64,000 nt of DNA from an uncultured Flavobacteriaceae bacterium (lineage in GTDB: Bacteria; Bacteroidota; Bacteroidia; Flavobacteriales; Flavobacteriaceae): the NCBI GenBank assembly GCA_947494205.1, contig CANLUH010000001.1, positions 248,001 through 312,000 on the forward strand, in the 5' to 3' direction. Both the position numbers and the translations under genes were made by a program. The notes under the pieces were generated by a model that was given only the letters and a program-made list of their open reading frames with translations, did no database searches and was not told where the DNA came from. Below, piece by piece: positions 1 through 8,533 of this stretch (the first letter of the stretch is position 1; every line of letters starts with the position of its first letter).

Positions 1-1068
1 TCCTATTGTTCTTGTAGTTGTAAAACCAAGAGCAGTTGTAGACCAAGATGTTGTAATGGCACATTGCTCTCTTACAAAAACATTATAATCTGTGTTAGGC
101 TCTAAACCTGTTATTTGAGTAGAGCCAGAAGACACACCTGTAACTATTGTTGCACTAGAGAAAGGTTCTGATGCCTTTACATATGCTACATCGAAAGTCC
201 CAGTTTCTGAAATTGTAATAGTAGCATCATTATTATTAATAGTTGTAGCCGATAGTATAGATGAGTTTGGAACAAAACAATAATTATTATAATTACATAT
301 AGTTTCTACTTCTCCTGCAACAAAAAGTCTATTATAAATTAAAATATTATCTATTATATTAGGATATTTATTAGCCGCTGGTAAATTATGAGTTCTATTA
401 TTACCTATAGCAATATCTCCAACTGTATCGTAAGATATTGAGATGTTACCTAAGCTATTTGGTAAGACTGCGGTAGCCGAAACAACTTCTACACCATCTA
501 TCCCTATAAAAGTATTGACATCTGTTGTTCCTCCATTTAAAAATGTTGTAAAATGCCTCATAACAATGGTTATGTGATGCCATTCTCCATCTGCAATAAA
601 ATTAGGAGCCAACGATCCGTTTTCAAAATCCCCTCCTGTATGTTCCATTCTATATCGACTTCCTACTTTTCCATCTTTTAAATAAAAGAAATAACCATAC
701 CAATCAGTATCTGTATCACTAGAACGATCACTGTCTTCTATAATAACTCTTCTATTAGAATCGTTGATAGTTGTTTTAATCCAAAAACTATAAGCTAGTT
801 GATCTTTAGATTGATTATTAAAACCTCCTGAAGGGAAATCTATATCGCTTCTTGATGCACTTCCAAAAAGCAGGTTTCCAGCTTGTCCTGAATTATTAAA
901 TCTATCAAAAGCGTACAACATTATACCTGTTGGCGCTAAACTAGATCCGGTAGCTTGATCTACCAAGTTTCCATTTAACTCGTATGCAGCAACGAGTCCA
1001 TTTGTAGGGTATTGAGCATAAGTTATAGCGTTAATACATAGCATTAAAAATAGTAATCTTGTTTTCAT
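1..1068 (-). CDS. Secreted LamG/FN3-domain protein, C-terminus cut off by window edge
   Basis: The frame stays open from the ATG at 1068 to the window edge (356 codons seen). A signal peptide of about 19 residues ends in ITYAQ. Residues ~20-245 look like a concanavalin A/LamG jelly-roll domain (start GLVAAYELNGN, middle GEWHHITIVM, end IIDNILIYNR). Residues ~255-350 look like a fibronectin type III repeat (LEPNTDYNVFVREQC). In this family such proteins are exported and bind glycans or act as adhesins, usually with a T9SS sorting tail; any tail lies outside the window. It sits downstream of the kinase/LytTR pair on the same strand but 133 bp away, so co-transcription is uncertain. The substrate cannot be named. 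Confidence 0.85.
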   Translation of the reverse strand, partial: MKTRLLFLMLCINAITYAQYPTNGLVAAYELNGNLVDQATGSSLAPTGIMLYAFDRFNNSGQAGNLLFGSASRSDIDFPSGGFNNQSKDQLAYSFWIKTTINDSNRRVIIEDSDRSSDTDTDWYGYFFYLKDGKVGSRYRMEHTGGDFENGSLAPNFIADGEWHHITIVMRHFTTFLNGGTTDVNTFIGIDGVEVVSATAVLPNSLGNISISYDTVGDIAIGNNRTHNLPAANKYPNIIDNILIYNRLFVAGEVETICNYNNYCFVPNSSILSATTINNNDATITISETGTFDVAYVKASEPFSSATIVTGVSSGSTQITGLEPNTDYNVFVREQCAITTSWSTTALGFTTTRTIG

Positions 1069-1149
1069 AAGGGAGTTAAAGTTTGTAGTTTATAATGTAA
1101 AACTATCGCCTTATTAACAAGAAAATAACTACTAATTGCTGAAATGCTG

Positions 1150-1171
1150 TTTTCAGTTTCTAAACTGAAAA
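1150..1171. repeat. 22-bp palindrome upstream of LamG gene
   Basis: Two 10-bp arms (TTTTCAGTTT and AAACTGAAAA) surround a 2-bp centre, about 82 bp upstream of the LamG start. On the minus strand the T-run precedes the hairpin instead of following it, so it is a poor terminator for the LytTR gene. An operator is possible but unproven. Confidence 0.4.
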
Positions 1172-1201
1172 AAAATAAAGAATCTTGTATTTAATACACC
1201 G

Positions 1202-1954
1202 TTATCCTATACTCTGCACTATTGCTAAAAACTCTTCTTTTTTATCTTTTGAAATAGATACGGTTTCATTATTATCCATAACAATGTAACCACCGTCTTT
1301 TTTAGAATACTCTTGTATGTATTTTAAGTTTATTAGGTATGACCGATGTGGTTTATAGAATGTTGAATTTGCCCCCAATAATTCAACAAAATGCTTTAAT
1401 GGTTTACTTATTAGTATTTCGTCTTTAGATTGTAACGAAATATTAGTGTACATACCATCTGCTTTTAGCATTACTATATCTTCAAAATTCACAAACTTAA
1501 TACCATCGGCTATTGGTAAGGCAATTTTTTTAAAGTTTAAATTGTTTAAGCTTTTTCGGAGTTCTTCTATTTTTATATTTATTTGCGACTTCCCTAGACT
1601 TAATATCGCTTTTTCTATCGCTAATTGAAGTTTGTCTAATCTAATTGGCTTTAACAAATAGTCTATTGCTGATAACTCAAAAGCTTGAATAGCATATTCA
1701 CTATAAGCAGTTGTAAAGATGACTTCAAAATTATGATGTTCTTTATCTATAAAATCTAAAATTTCTAATCCCGAATGTTCTGGCATCTCTATGTCTAGAA
1801 AGACTATTTGTGGCGCTTCTTTTTTTATAATTTCAATACCACTTAATAAATCTTCTGCTGTAAATACTGTTTCAATTTTAGAGCAATTTTCTTCTATTAA
1901 TAATTTTAATAAGCGCCTTGCTTTTGGTTCGTCGTCTATAATTAATACTGTCAT
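1202..1954 (-). CDS. LytTR-family response regulator
   Basis: 250 residues. An N-terminal receiver domain has the acidic pair D7/D8, phospho-acceptor D54 (FLDIEMPEHSG) and the lysine in LLKPIRL. A C-terminal LytTR DNA-binding domain follows (residues ~140-250, with HRSYLINLKYI). It is encoded 2 bp after the LytS-type kinase, so the two form a cognate pair. In Bacteroidetes such pairs control nearby or cell-surface genes. The LamG gene immediately downstream is a possible target, which is inference only. Confidence 0.93.
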   Translation of the reverse strand: MTVLIIDDEPKARRLLKLLIEENCSKIETVFTAEDLLSGIEIIKKEAPQIVFLDIEMPEHSGLEILDFIDKEHHNFEVIFTTAYSEYAIQAFELSAIDYLLKPIRLDKLQLAIEKAILSLGKSQINIKIEELRKSLNNLNFKKIALPIADGIKFVNFEDIVMLKADGMYTNISLQSKDEILISKPLKHFVELLGANSTFYKPHRSYLINLKYIQEYSKKDGGYIVMDNNETVSISKDKKEEFLAIVQSIG

Positions 1955-1956
1955 TT

Positions 1957-4854
1957 CTATATATTTTCATAAGGAATTACAATATCTACTTGTGTTCCTA
2001 TTGCTATTTCTTCATTTATTAAATCTGTAATAGTTACTCCTATTTGCCGCTCCTTTCCATAGTTTAATAAATTTAATCTATCTTGATTTGCTTTACTAGC
2101 AAAAGAGCTATGCTGTTTATGGCTTCTCGCTTTATATTCTTCTGCTTTAATTCTACCAACACCATTATCTGTAACCCTACATTTTATTGTTTTAGAGTCT
2201 TCATTTATTTGAAAACTAATTTTTAAATTTCTATTATCCTTTCTATGCAACAATCCATGCTTTAAGGCATTTTCTACATAAGGCTGTATCAACATTGTGG
2301 GAATACATATATCATTAGATTGTAAAAATTTATTATCAATATTATAAGTTAACTTGTCTTCAAAACGTAGTTTTTCTAGCTCTAGATACATATCTAAGCA
2401 ATCTATTTCTTCTTGTAGTGTAATTTTTCCTTTAGAGCTATGATGTAAGTATGTTCTCATTAAATCTGCAAATTTACCAAGGTAGTCACTTGCCAGTTTT
2501 TTTTGATTTAACATAATATACTCTTGTATAGAATTTAATGCATTGAATATAAAATGAGGGTTCATTTGCGAACGTAAATTCTCTAATTTTAAAGCTACTA
2601 ATTGGTGTTTTATTTCTATCTGCTCTAATTCTTTTTGTTTCTGTTTTTCTTTATGCCTTGCTTTAATTTTAAAAAAAACAATTACACTTATTACACCAAT
2701 TAGAGCAATTAGTGTACTAAACCACCAACGTTTCCAAAATGGCAATGTTACATTAGCTTTAAATTGTATTGTATTTGTATACGTTCCCTTTAATATACTT
2801 TTTGCTCTTACATTTACGATATATTTACGACTTGGTAAGCTATTAAAATCTAATTGATGTTTACCCAATTCTAAAGTTACCCACTTTGGGTTTAATCCAT
2901 CTATTTTATATTCAAATTGATATTCTTGTAGAGTATTAAACCCATTAATCATAAATTTTATGGCTAATGCATTGGCATTATAGTCTATAACATAATTATC
3001 CTTTATATCTTGTTCTTGATTCCCTATTTTTATTTCTGAAAAATAAATATCTGGAATGTATTCACTTTTCCTTTTTTTAGTTTTAGGAAACCTGTAAACA
3101 CCGCGTGATGTCTGGTACCATACATACTTATCTGTTACTTGAAGCTTTAGTATTCTAGGTCTACTTATTTCATCTCCTACACTAAAGTTTGTAAATGCTT
3201 CTGTTTTATAGTCATACTGTTGTATACCTTTATTAGTAGCTAGCCACAGACTTTTATCATCAGAATCCATTGCTCTAATATTTTTATCTAACAAGCCTTT
3301 TTCTGATTTAAAAATGGTTTTAAGTATAACCCCTTTTTCAAATAAATAAATTCCCCAATTTGGTCGACTAATCCATACACTATCCCCATTCGTCTTATTA
3401 ACAAAATGGCGCATGTATATTTTTTTACCGTTTGATAAAATATTTTCAAAATTATTTTCTTTTACAGTACCCCATTTAAGCCCTTCTTGTGTATTTACAT
3501 AATAGTGCCCAGATTTTGTAGTAATAAAAGCCCCAGCTCGACCTTTATAAATTACTTTATCTTCAAAGTTATTATCTAATATTCTTGTTTTTATATGACT
3601 GGTAGTCATATATAAACTATCATTTAACCGTTTTATATCTTTAGGGGAATGCTCAAAGGATTTTTTTGAAACTTTTAATGTTAGTGGGTTATAAAATTCT
3701 AAAAAACCTCCATTAAAGAATAGTCCTTTATTTTTTATGTTATCATAATAAACAAACTGTTCTTTAAAATAATCTATGTCTCTAGAAATGTCCTTTCCTG
3801 AGTTAAAATTTGCAGAATGCAATTTATTATTATTAGAAATATAATTAAATACAGAGTCATTAATAGCTGTAAAATGAGATATTAAACTTTGTTTAAAAGT
3901 TAGGTTTCCATATTCTTTTACTGTAACATCTGGTAATATGTAGAGTCCATCATTTAATGTAGAGAATATATAATTTTTGTTTCGGTTTATTATTAAATCT
4001 GTTATTCGCTTTCCTTTTAAATAATGATTTTTTAAAACTATTTCATGATTAATATAATGATATTCATACGCCCCATTTACAGTAAAAAACCATAAAGATT
4101 CTCCTATTTTTTTTAAATGAGATATTGAAGTATGGGTAATAGTATCAAACGTATTTACGCGTTTAATTCCTGTTTCATTTACTTCATAAAAAGTGTAGAT
4201 ATTACCCGTTATAAATTGTAGGTATAATTTTTCTCCATAATTAAATATATATAACGGATGTTCTTCATTCTCTGTTATTTTAGATTTAAAATGCCTTATG
4301 TGAGAGTCTCCATTAATTTCATTGAACTCGTTGTTTTGATAATAGTAATAATTATTCTCATCTTTTATAAAGGCTGCTGTTTCTTTATTAAACAACTTAC
4401 TTTTATTTATCTTTTTGGTGTTTATGTCTATTTCATAGAGGTCTTTATTATCTGTAAACACAAGATTATTTTCAATTATTTTATAATCAATCAATCTAGC
4501 CCCAATACGCTCTTTTAAATTTAGAAAAAGAACGACCTTACCATTTTCTACATAGTAAAACTCTCCCCCCATGTTAGTATACCACACTCTTTCATGCTGA
4601 TCTAAATATAATCCAAATACTGAAGGCCTTACTTGCTTAGGATGTCTATATGATTTGTATTTTTCTCCATCAAAACTGAATAATCCAGAATTAGTTGCTA
4701 ACCAGATTAAACCATTTTTATCTTCTAATATTCTATAAACAACTTTCTCTGGCACACCATCATCTTCACTAAGGTGAATAGATAAAGGAGCTTGAGCTTG
4801 TATTACAACTGAAGCAAAAAAGCAAAAGAAGGGTATTAAAAGTTTTTTTATCAA
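1957..4854 (-). CDS. Propeller-type sensor histidine kinase, LytS-like
   Basis: 965 residues. A signal peptide ends near VVIQAQ. A long periplasmic beta-propeller region follows, with two-component-propeller strands such as EDKNGLIWLATNSGLFSFDG and SLWLATNKGIQQY. Next come a Y_Y_Y-like domain (~600-700), one transmembrane helix (~710-730), a short coiled coil and a LytS-type His_kinase domain. The phospho-acceptor is H767 (NPHFIFNALNS), the N-box is QPYVENALKHG (~857) and the G-box is DNGVGR (~896). It senses an unknown periplasmic ligand and passes phosphate to the LytTR regulator encoded 2 bp downstream. In Bacteroidetes this architecture often senses glycans or oligomers. Confidence 0.93.
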   Translation of the reverse strand: MIKKLLIPFFCFFASVVIQAQAPLSIHLSEDDGVPEKVVYRILEDKNGLIWLATNSGLFSFDGEKYKSYRHPKQVRPSVFGLYLDQHERVWYTNMGGEFYYVENGKVVLFLNLKERIGARLIDYKIIENNLVFTDNKDLYEIDINTKKINKSKLFNKETAAFIKDENNYYYYQNNEFNEINGDSHIRHFKSKITENEEHPLYIFNYGEKLYLQFITGNIYTFYEVNETGIKRVNTFDTITHTSISHLKKIGESLWFFTVNGAYEYHYINHEIVLKNHYLKGKRITDLIINRNKNYIFSTLNDGLYILPDVTVKEYGNLTFKQSLISHFTAINDSVFNYISNNNKLHSANFNSGKDISRDIDYFKEQFVYYDNIKNKGLFFNGGFLEFYNPLTLKVSKKSFEHSPKDIKRLNDSLYMTTSHIKTRILDNNFEDKVIYKGRAGAFITTKSGHYYVNTQEGLKWGTVKENNFENILSNGKKIYMRHFVNKTNGDSVWISRPNWGIYLFEKGVILKTIFKSEKGLLDKNIRAMDSDDKSLWLATNKGIQQYDYKTEAFTNFSVGDEISRPRILKLQVTDKYVWYQTSRGVYRFPKTKKRKSEYIPDIYFSEIKIGNQEQDIKDNYVIDYNANALAIKFMINGFNTLQEYQFEYKIDGLNPKWVTLELGKHQLDFNSLPSRKYIVNVRAKSILKGTYTNTIQFKANVTLPFWKRWWFSTLIALIGVISVIVFFKIKARHKEKQKQKELEQIEIKHQLVALKLENLRSQMNPHFIFNALNSIQEYIMLNQKKLASDYLGKFADLMRTYLHHSSKGKITLQEEIDCLDMYLELEKLRFEDKLTYNIDNKFLQSNDICIPTMLIQPYVENALKHGLLHRKDNRNLKISFQINEDSKTIKCRVTDNGVGRIKAEEYKARSHKQHSSFASKANQDRLNLLNYGKERQIGVTITDLINEEIAIGTQVDIVIPYENI

Positions 4855-4947
4855 TTTTGAAGCTATTAAACCCTAAAAATACACTTTAGTTTCTGTTAAT
4901 GTATTTATCGACTTCTAAAATATTGATTTCAATTGCTAAACAAGTGT

Positions 4948-5940
4948 TTAGTTTAATGGAAAGTTATTTAAAACAAGTGTTTCGAGTTTATTTTCATTAT
5001 TCTCGAAAATTAGATATGCTTTTAATTCTGGGTGTTTTTCAAGAAATCGTTTTACAGTTTCTATTCCCATGGCTTGAAATGCTGTAGCATAACCATCTGC
5101 TTCTGCACATGTGTCTGCTATAATAGAAACACTTAAAATATTTGTTTTAGTAGGGTATCCTGTTTTTGTGTTTATAATATGAGCATACCTATTACCTTTT
5201 TCATCTATTTTAAACTTTCTATAAGTACCAGATGTGGCCATAGACTTATCTTTTAAAACAAAAATTTGATCATAGCTCTGTGTTCCATCAAAATTAGGAT
5301 TCTCTATACCTACTGTCCATCCAGATTTCTTTTCTACATTAATACCTTTGCCTCTTAATTCTCCACCTATATTAACTAAGTAATTCTCAATATCTTTAGA
5401 TTCTAAAAATTCGCCTATTACATCTACAGCATATCCTTTAGCTATAGCATTAAAATCTATGTAAGGCTTTGGGGATTGTTTAGTAAGCTTATTGTCTTTT
5501 AAACTAATTTTATCGAAACCGACATAACGCATTAAACTATCTATTTTAAGGCTATCTAATCGTGTTTTATTGTATTCTGAACCAAAGTTCCAAGCGTTTA
5601 CCAACTTACCAATAGTGGGATCAAAAACACCTTTAGTTTCTTTATATATTGTTTTCGAAGTCTTAAAAACATTTATAAAATGTTTATCTACACTATCTAA
5701 TATGTGTTTATTAACTTTTGATATGTCTGAATTGTCTTGATAATTAGACATCGATTTATTTATAACGGTAAATAAGCTATCTACCTCTCTTTGGTAAGTA
5801 GCATTGTCTTCTGAAAAATAATTGATGTCATAAAATGTTCCGAATATAGGTCCTGAAAGTTTTACTTTTTTAAGTTCTTTTTTACAAGACACTATTAGTA
5901 AAGATATCGCAACTAATAGAAATGTTTTTTTAAGCATCAT
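4948..5940 (-). CDS. apbE: FAD:protein FMN transferase (ApbE), lipoprotein
   Basis: 330 residues with a lipoprotein signal (lipobox LLIVSC, acceptor Cys at ~19). ApbE signatures are present: DFNAIAKGYAVD, NIGGELRGKG, HIINTKTGYP and AEADGYATAFQAMG. ApbE proteins attach FMN covalently through a phosphoester to Thr in NqrB, NqrC and RnfG/D on the periplasmic side. The full nqrABCDEF operon lies about 10 kb away on the same strand, so NqrB/C are the likely substrates. The gene starts 25 bp after the short NQR-associated gene and is probably co-transcribed with it. Two adjacent ATGs are possible starts (5940 or 5937). Confidence 0.95.
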   Translation of the reverse strand: MMLKKTFLLVAISLLIVSCKKELKKVKLSGPIFGTFYDINYFSEDNATYQREVDSLFTVINKSMSNYQDNSDISKVNKHILDSVDKHFINVFKTSKTIYKETKGVFDPTIGKLVNAWNFGSEYNKTRLDSLKIDSLMRYVGFDKISLKDNKLTKQSPKPYIDFNAIAKGYAVDVIGEFLESKDIENYLVNIGGELRGKGINVEKKSGWTVGIENPNFDGTQSYDQIFVLKDKSMATSGTYRKFKIDEKGNRYAHIINTKTGYPTKTNILSVSIIADTCAEADGYATAFQAMGIETVKRFLEKHPELKAYLIFENNENKLETLVLNNFPLN

Positions 5941-5965
5941 AAAACTATATTGAGCACGTATTATT

Positions 5966-6343
5966 TTAATTTAAATTAGTTTCTAAAACCTGAATACCAT
6001 TATATTCTATAAGATATTCTTGATCTAAAAACACAGGTAACGATTCTCCGTTTGGGTTACCTAATCCTACTCCAGCGTATAATACTTTAGCATTATGTTC
6101 TCTAGCGTGGGCTTTAAAGGATTCCATCCAAACAATATCGTAATTATTAGCATTCTCGGGAAGTATAACTGCTTTTACTATAACAAAGAAGTATTGTTTG
6201 TTAGCATCCATACATACAAATTGTGGGTGTTTTTTTAATTTACTATTAATAGCAATAAATTCGAATCCTCGTTTTTCGAGATCCTTTCCTACATGATTCA
6301 TTGCTAAATTGTGTAACTCTTGCGCTGTTAATGCTTTACTCAT
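5966..6343 (-). CDS. Short conserved protein often annotated as NQR subunit F-like
   Basis: The ATG at 6343 gives 125 residues beginning MSKALTAQELHNLAMNHVGKD. An upstream in-frame TTG at 6358 would overlap a -7 box and is less likely. The protein is soluble, with no Fe-S cysteines, FAD or NADH motif, so it is not NqrF itself. As I recall, flavobacterial homologues carry the name NADH-quinone reductase subunit F by annotation transfer. Its position 25 bp upstream of apbE fits a helper role in flavinylation or NQR maturation, but that is inference. The central KQYFFVIVKAV strand suggests a compact alpha/beta fold. Confidence 0.75.
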   Translation of the reverse strand: MSKALTAQELHNLAMNHVGKDLEKRGFEFIAINSKLKKHPQFVCMDANKQYFFVIVKAVILPENANNYDIVWMESFKAHAREHNAKVLYAGVGLGNPNGESLPVFLDQEYLIEYNGIQVLETNLN

Positions 6344-6347
6344 ACTA

Positions 6348-6355
6348 CAAAAATA
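6348..6355 (-). promoter_or_regulatory. -7 box, very short leader
   Basis: The minus strand reads TATTTTTG, matching the Bacteroidetes TAnnTTTG consensus. It ends only 4 nt before the ATG at 6343, so the transcript would be almost leaderless. No clear -33 TTG is seen at the normal distance. Confidence 0.45.
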
Positions 6356-6401
6356 CAATAATCATTACTACTTAAAAATAGTATTGTATTGAAAATAGAT
6401 A

Positions 6402-7274
6402 CTATTTAAATCTTACAAATTTAGAACTACTAAATGTATAATTAGAAACGCCTATTTCTGCATCTAACTTTAAATTATACCAAGGTGATATTTCTGTGTC
6501 TTCTAAATTTTTAACTAAATGTACACTTTGCGCCGGCGTGTTACCTTGAAACAAAAGAAATCGTTTTTCGCCTTGCTCATTAATAATTTCATCTGTAATC
6601 ATTACAATATGTCCTGGAGAACCTCCTCTTATTAACATATCCCCTATTTTAAGGTCTTTAATAGACGTTATTTTTGGCAATTCGTTGTAAAGTGATAGTG
6701 TTCCAGAATAAGTATAAATTAAATTTAAGTACTTATAGAAATTACTTTTAGCATGATTTTTCTTTGCTATTTTATTAAACGTAACTTTATTCCCATTTAT
6801 TTTTGGTCTATATCCTTCTGCATATTTTACCCAAGAACAGTAATGTCCACTTGTAAAATTAAAGCCTATTTCTTCCTTTCTATTTTGATCCCATAGATAC
6901 TCACTTCTAATTCTAATTAAAGCATCTGCACATTGCTGTAAACCATTTTTAGGAACAGGGATTTCTAATATTCCTATATGTCCTAATTGCCAATAATACT
7001 CACTACCATCATAATTGATGATTTTAGTATTAAATGGTTTCAATGTATAGTTACGCAAATACTCCTGAAATGACCCTGAATTATATTCTACTCGTTTAAA
7101 TCCATCAGGCACATTAACTCTAGTCTTAATAGTTAAACTGTCTTTATTTAAAAGATTGGTTTTAACTGTAACAGCATTTATGGTTTGTTGTACGGTTTGT
7201 TTTACGGGTCTAAATTGTAAGGCTAAGGCGCAAATAGAAACTAAAACACATATAAGTAGTATTGCTTTTTTCAT
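6402..7274 (-). CDS. DUF4846-family exported protein
   Basis: The ATG at 7274 gives 290 residues; an upstream in-frame TTG (7298) lies inside a terminator hairpin and is rejected. An N-terminal hydrophobic segment (KKAILLICVLVSICALAL) acts as signal or anchor. The body matches my memory of DUF4846: YYWQLGHIGILEIP, SGHYCSWVKYAEG, IGDMLIRGGSPGHIVMITD. The conserved Cys in HYCSW and His in GSPGHIVM resemble the Cys-His arrangement of NlpC/P60-like hydrolases, but that comparison is inference. It probably acts in the periplasm. It is 58 bp upstream of the short NQR-associated gene on the same strand. Confidence 0.8.
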   Translation of the reverse strand: MKKAILLICVLVSICALALQFRPVKQTVQQTINAVTVKTNLLNKDSLTIKTRVNVPDGFKRVEYNSGSFQEYLRNYTLKPFNTKIINYDGSEYYWQLGHIGILEIPVPKNGLQQCADALIRIRSEYLWDQNRKEEIGFNFTSGHYCSWVKYAEGYRPKINGNKVTFNKIAKKNHAKSNFYKYLNLIYTYSGTLSLYNELPKITSIKDLKIGDMLIRGGSPGHIVMITDEIINEQGEKRFLLFQGNTPAQSVHLVKNLEDTEISPWYNLKLDAEIGVSNYTFSSSKFVRFK

Positions 7275-7281
7275 AACTATA

Positions 7282-7289
7282 CAAACGTA
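7282..7289 (-). promoter_or_regulatory. -7 box for DUF4846 gene
   Basis: The minus strand reads TACGTTTG, an exact TAnnTTTG match, ending 7 nt before the ATG at 7274. The leader would be very short. Confidence 0.4.
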
Positions 7290-7317
7290 AAAAGCCAATA
7301 CTTTCGTATTGGCTTTT
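7290..7317 (-). terminator. Rho-independent terminator after cohesin-like gene
   Basis: A perfect 12-bp stem (arms 7290-7301 and 7306-7317) has a 4-nt loop. The A/T-rich stem ends give a U-tract on the minus-strand transcript. It follows the stop codon at 7354. Confidence 0.8.
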
Positions 7318-7353
7318 AACTATTTATTGATAATTAACTCAATTAAAGAATAA

Positions 7354-8160
7354 TTATTGTTTTATTAATTTTGTTGTTAAACTAGCTGTTTCTGTTGATA
7401 GCTTTACAAAATACACACCAGTTTCTAAAGCATTAACATTAATTGTTTCCATGTTAGAAGTACTGTTATATACTCTTTGTCCAGCAATGTTATAAACTTC
7501 TACAGAAGATAATGTATTTTCTAAACCTTTAATAGTAACAACGTCTGTTGCTGGATTAGGGAAAATTGAATATCCTGTTAATTCTTGTTCTGGTATACTT
7601 AACGTAGCAAAGCTGTAAGAAACAGTTCCTGTTTGCCCTACATATAAATCTGTAGCAGATGCTGTAGTACTACCTGTTGGCTCAACTAACATAAAACTAT
7701 CGAAAATACCTCCTGCTGCAGGAGCTGTTGCTAATGTAGAACCATTATCTAGTAATGTAATATTACCTGTTGTAGGCGAACCCAAAATATCGAAAGTAGC
7801 AACTACGAAAGGTGTTCCCGCTACATGCTCACTTAATGCTATTCTTGGATCATAGTTATTACTGAAGTTAAGAGCATCTCTTCCTGGTTCTGAATCTGCT
7901 GCATCTAAAGCAGTAAAGACAGCTGCTGACCCTACATTTCCTCCTACAAAAGTAGCATCTGAAGCTGTTACTCCGTCTGGTACCATAATTGTAAATGCTA
8001 TTTGGCTAATTGTTGGAAATGGAGCCGTTTTAGAATAGTCTGGAGTAGCTATAATAGAAAAATTGTAACCCGTATTCTGTTGTAACGAGAATTGGTAAGT
8101 TTGTGCTTGAATCGTTAATCCTAACGTTAAAGCTAGTAATAATAGTAGTTTTGTTTTCAT
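7354..8160 (-). CDS. Small cohesin-like secreted protein with T9SS type A sorting domain
   Basis: The ATG at 8160 gives 268 residues with a clean signal peptide ending TIQAQ; longer upstream frames overlap the preceding gene and lack a signal. Residues ~20-180 are beta-rich (QIAFTIMVPDGVTA, PFVVATFDILGS, NITLLDNGSTLA). The pattern of a long strand pair followed by an ATFDI strand recalls cohesin domains, which is weak inference. The last ~75 residues are a type A T9SS sorting domain (YSIFPNPATDVVTIKG, VYNIAGQRVY, GVYFVKL). The protein should cross the outer membrane by T9SS and be anchored or released. It lies 52 bp downstream of the M43 protease gene, whose product ends in a dockerin-like module. 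Confidence 0.85.
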   Translation of the reverse strand: MKTKLLLLLALTLGLTIQAQTYQFSLQQNTGYNFSIIATPDYSKTAPFPTISQIAFTIMVPDGVTASDATFVGGNVGSAAVFTALDAADSEPGRDALNFSNNYDPRIALSEHVAGTPFVVATFDILGSPTTGNITLLDNGSTLATAPAAGGIFDSFMLVEPTGSTTASATDLYVGQTGTVSYSFATLSIPEQELTGYSIFPNPATDVVTIKGLENTLSSVEVYNIAGQRVYNSTSNMETINVNALETGVYFVKLSTETASLTTKLIKQ

Positions 8161-8187
8161 TTTGTTTATTTTATATCTTAGAGTTAA

Positions 8188-8195
8188 CAAATATA
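8188..8195 (-). promoter_or_regulatory. -7 box for cohesin-like gene
   Basis: The minus strand reads TATATTTG, 27 nt upstream of the ATG at 8160, in the gap after the M43 gene. The small gene may therefore have its own promoter as well as read-through. Confidence 0.4.
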
Positions 8196-8212
8196 TCATT
8201 TTTTTTGTGTTT

Positions 8213-8533
8213 TTAGTTAGTTCCTTCAGGTAATTGTTGTATAAAATTATAACTTGCTGATGGAGGCCCTCCAAATACAGAGTTAGATGGATTATTAAAT
8301 ATGTTATTTCTAACAATTAAAACATCTGTTGTAGGCCCTGAATAAACTGTATATCCATCCATATTAATATCTGTTGCATTATAACCAAGAGATAAATAAC
8401 CTGCTGCTGGTGGCCCACCGAACACAGAATTATTTGGATCATTAAATACTTGAGCTCTTATGCTTGGGGTTTCTGATTGTGCTCCTAAATAATTTAACAA
8501 ACCATTTCCTGTTGCATCTCCTGACCACATACC
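8213..8533 (-). repeat. 321-bp near-identical direct repeat, copy 1
   Basis: This encodes the 3' end of the M43 protease gene and matches 11757-12077 with about ten base differences by eye and no gaps. Similarity falls abruptly upstream of 8533. The amino-acid module continues further at lower identity. Confidence 0.9.

Noticed and set aside
7275-7298. TTG start extending the DUF4846 protein
   Set aside because: It would run through a terminator hairpin and a -7 box and precede the signal sequence.
8161-8316. 52-residue upstream extension of the cohesin-like T9SS protein
   Set aside because: It overlaps the M43 gene and moves the signal peptide to an internal position.
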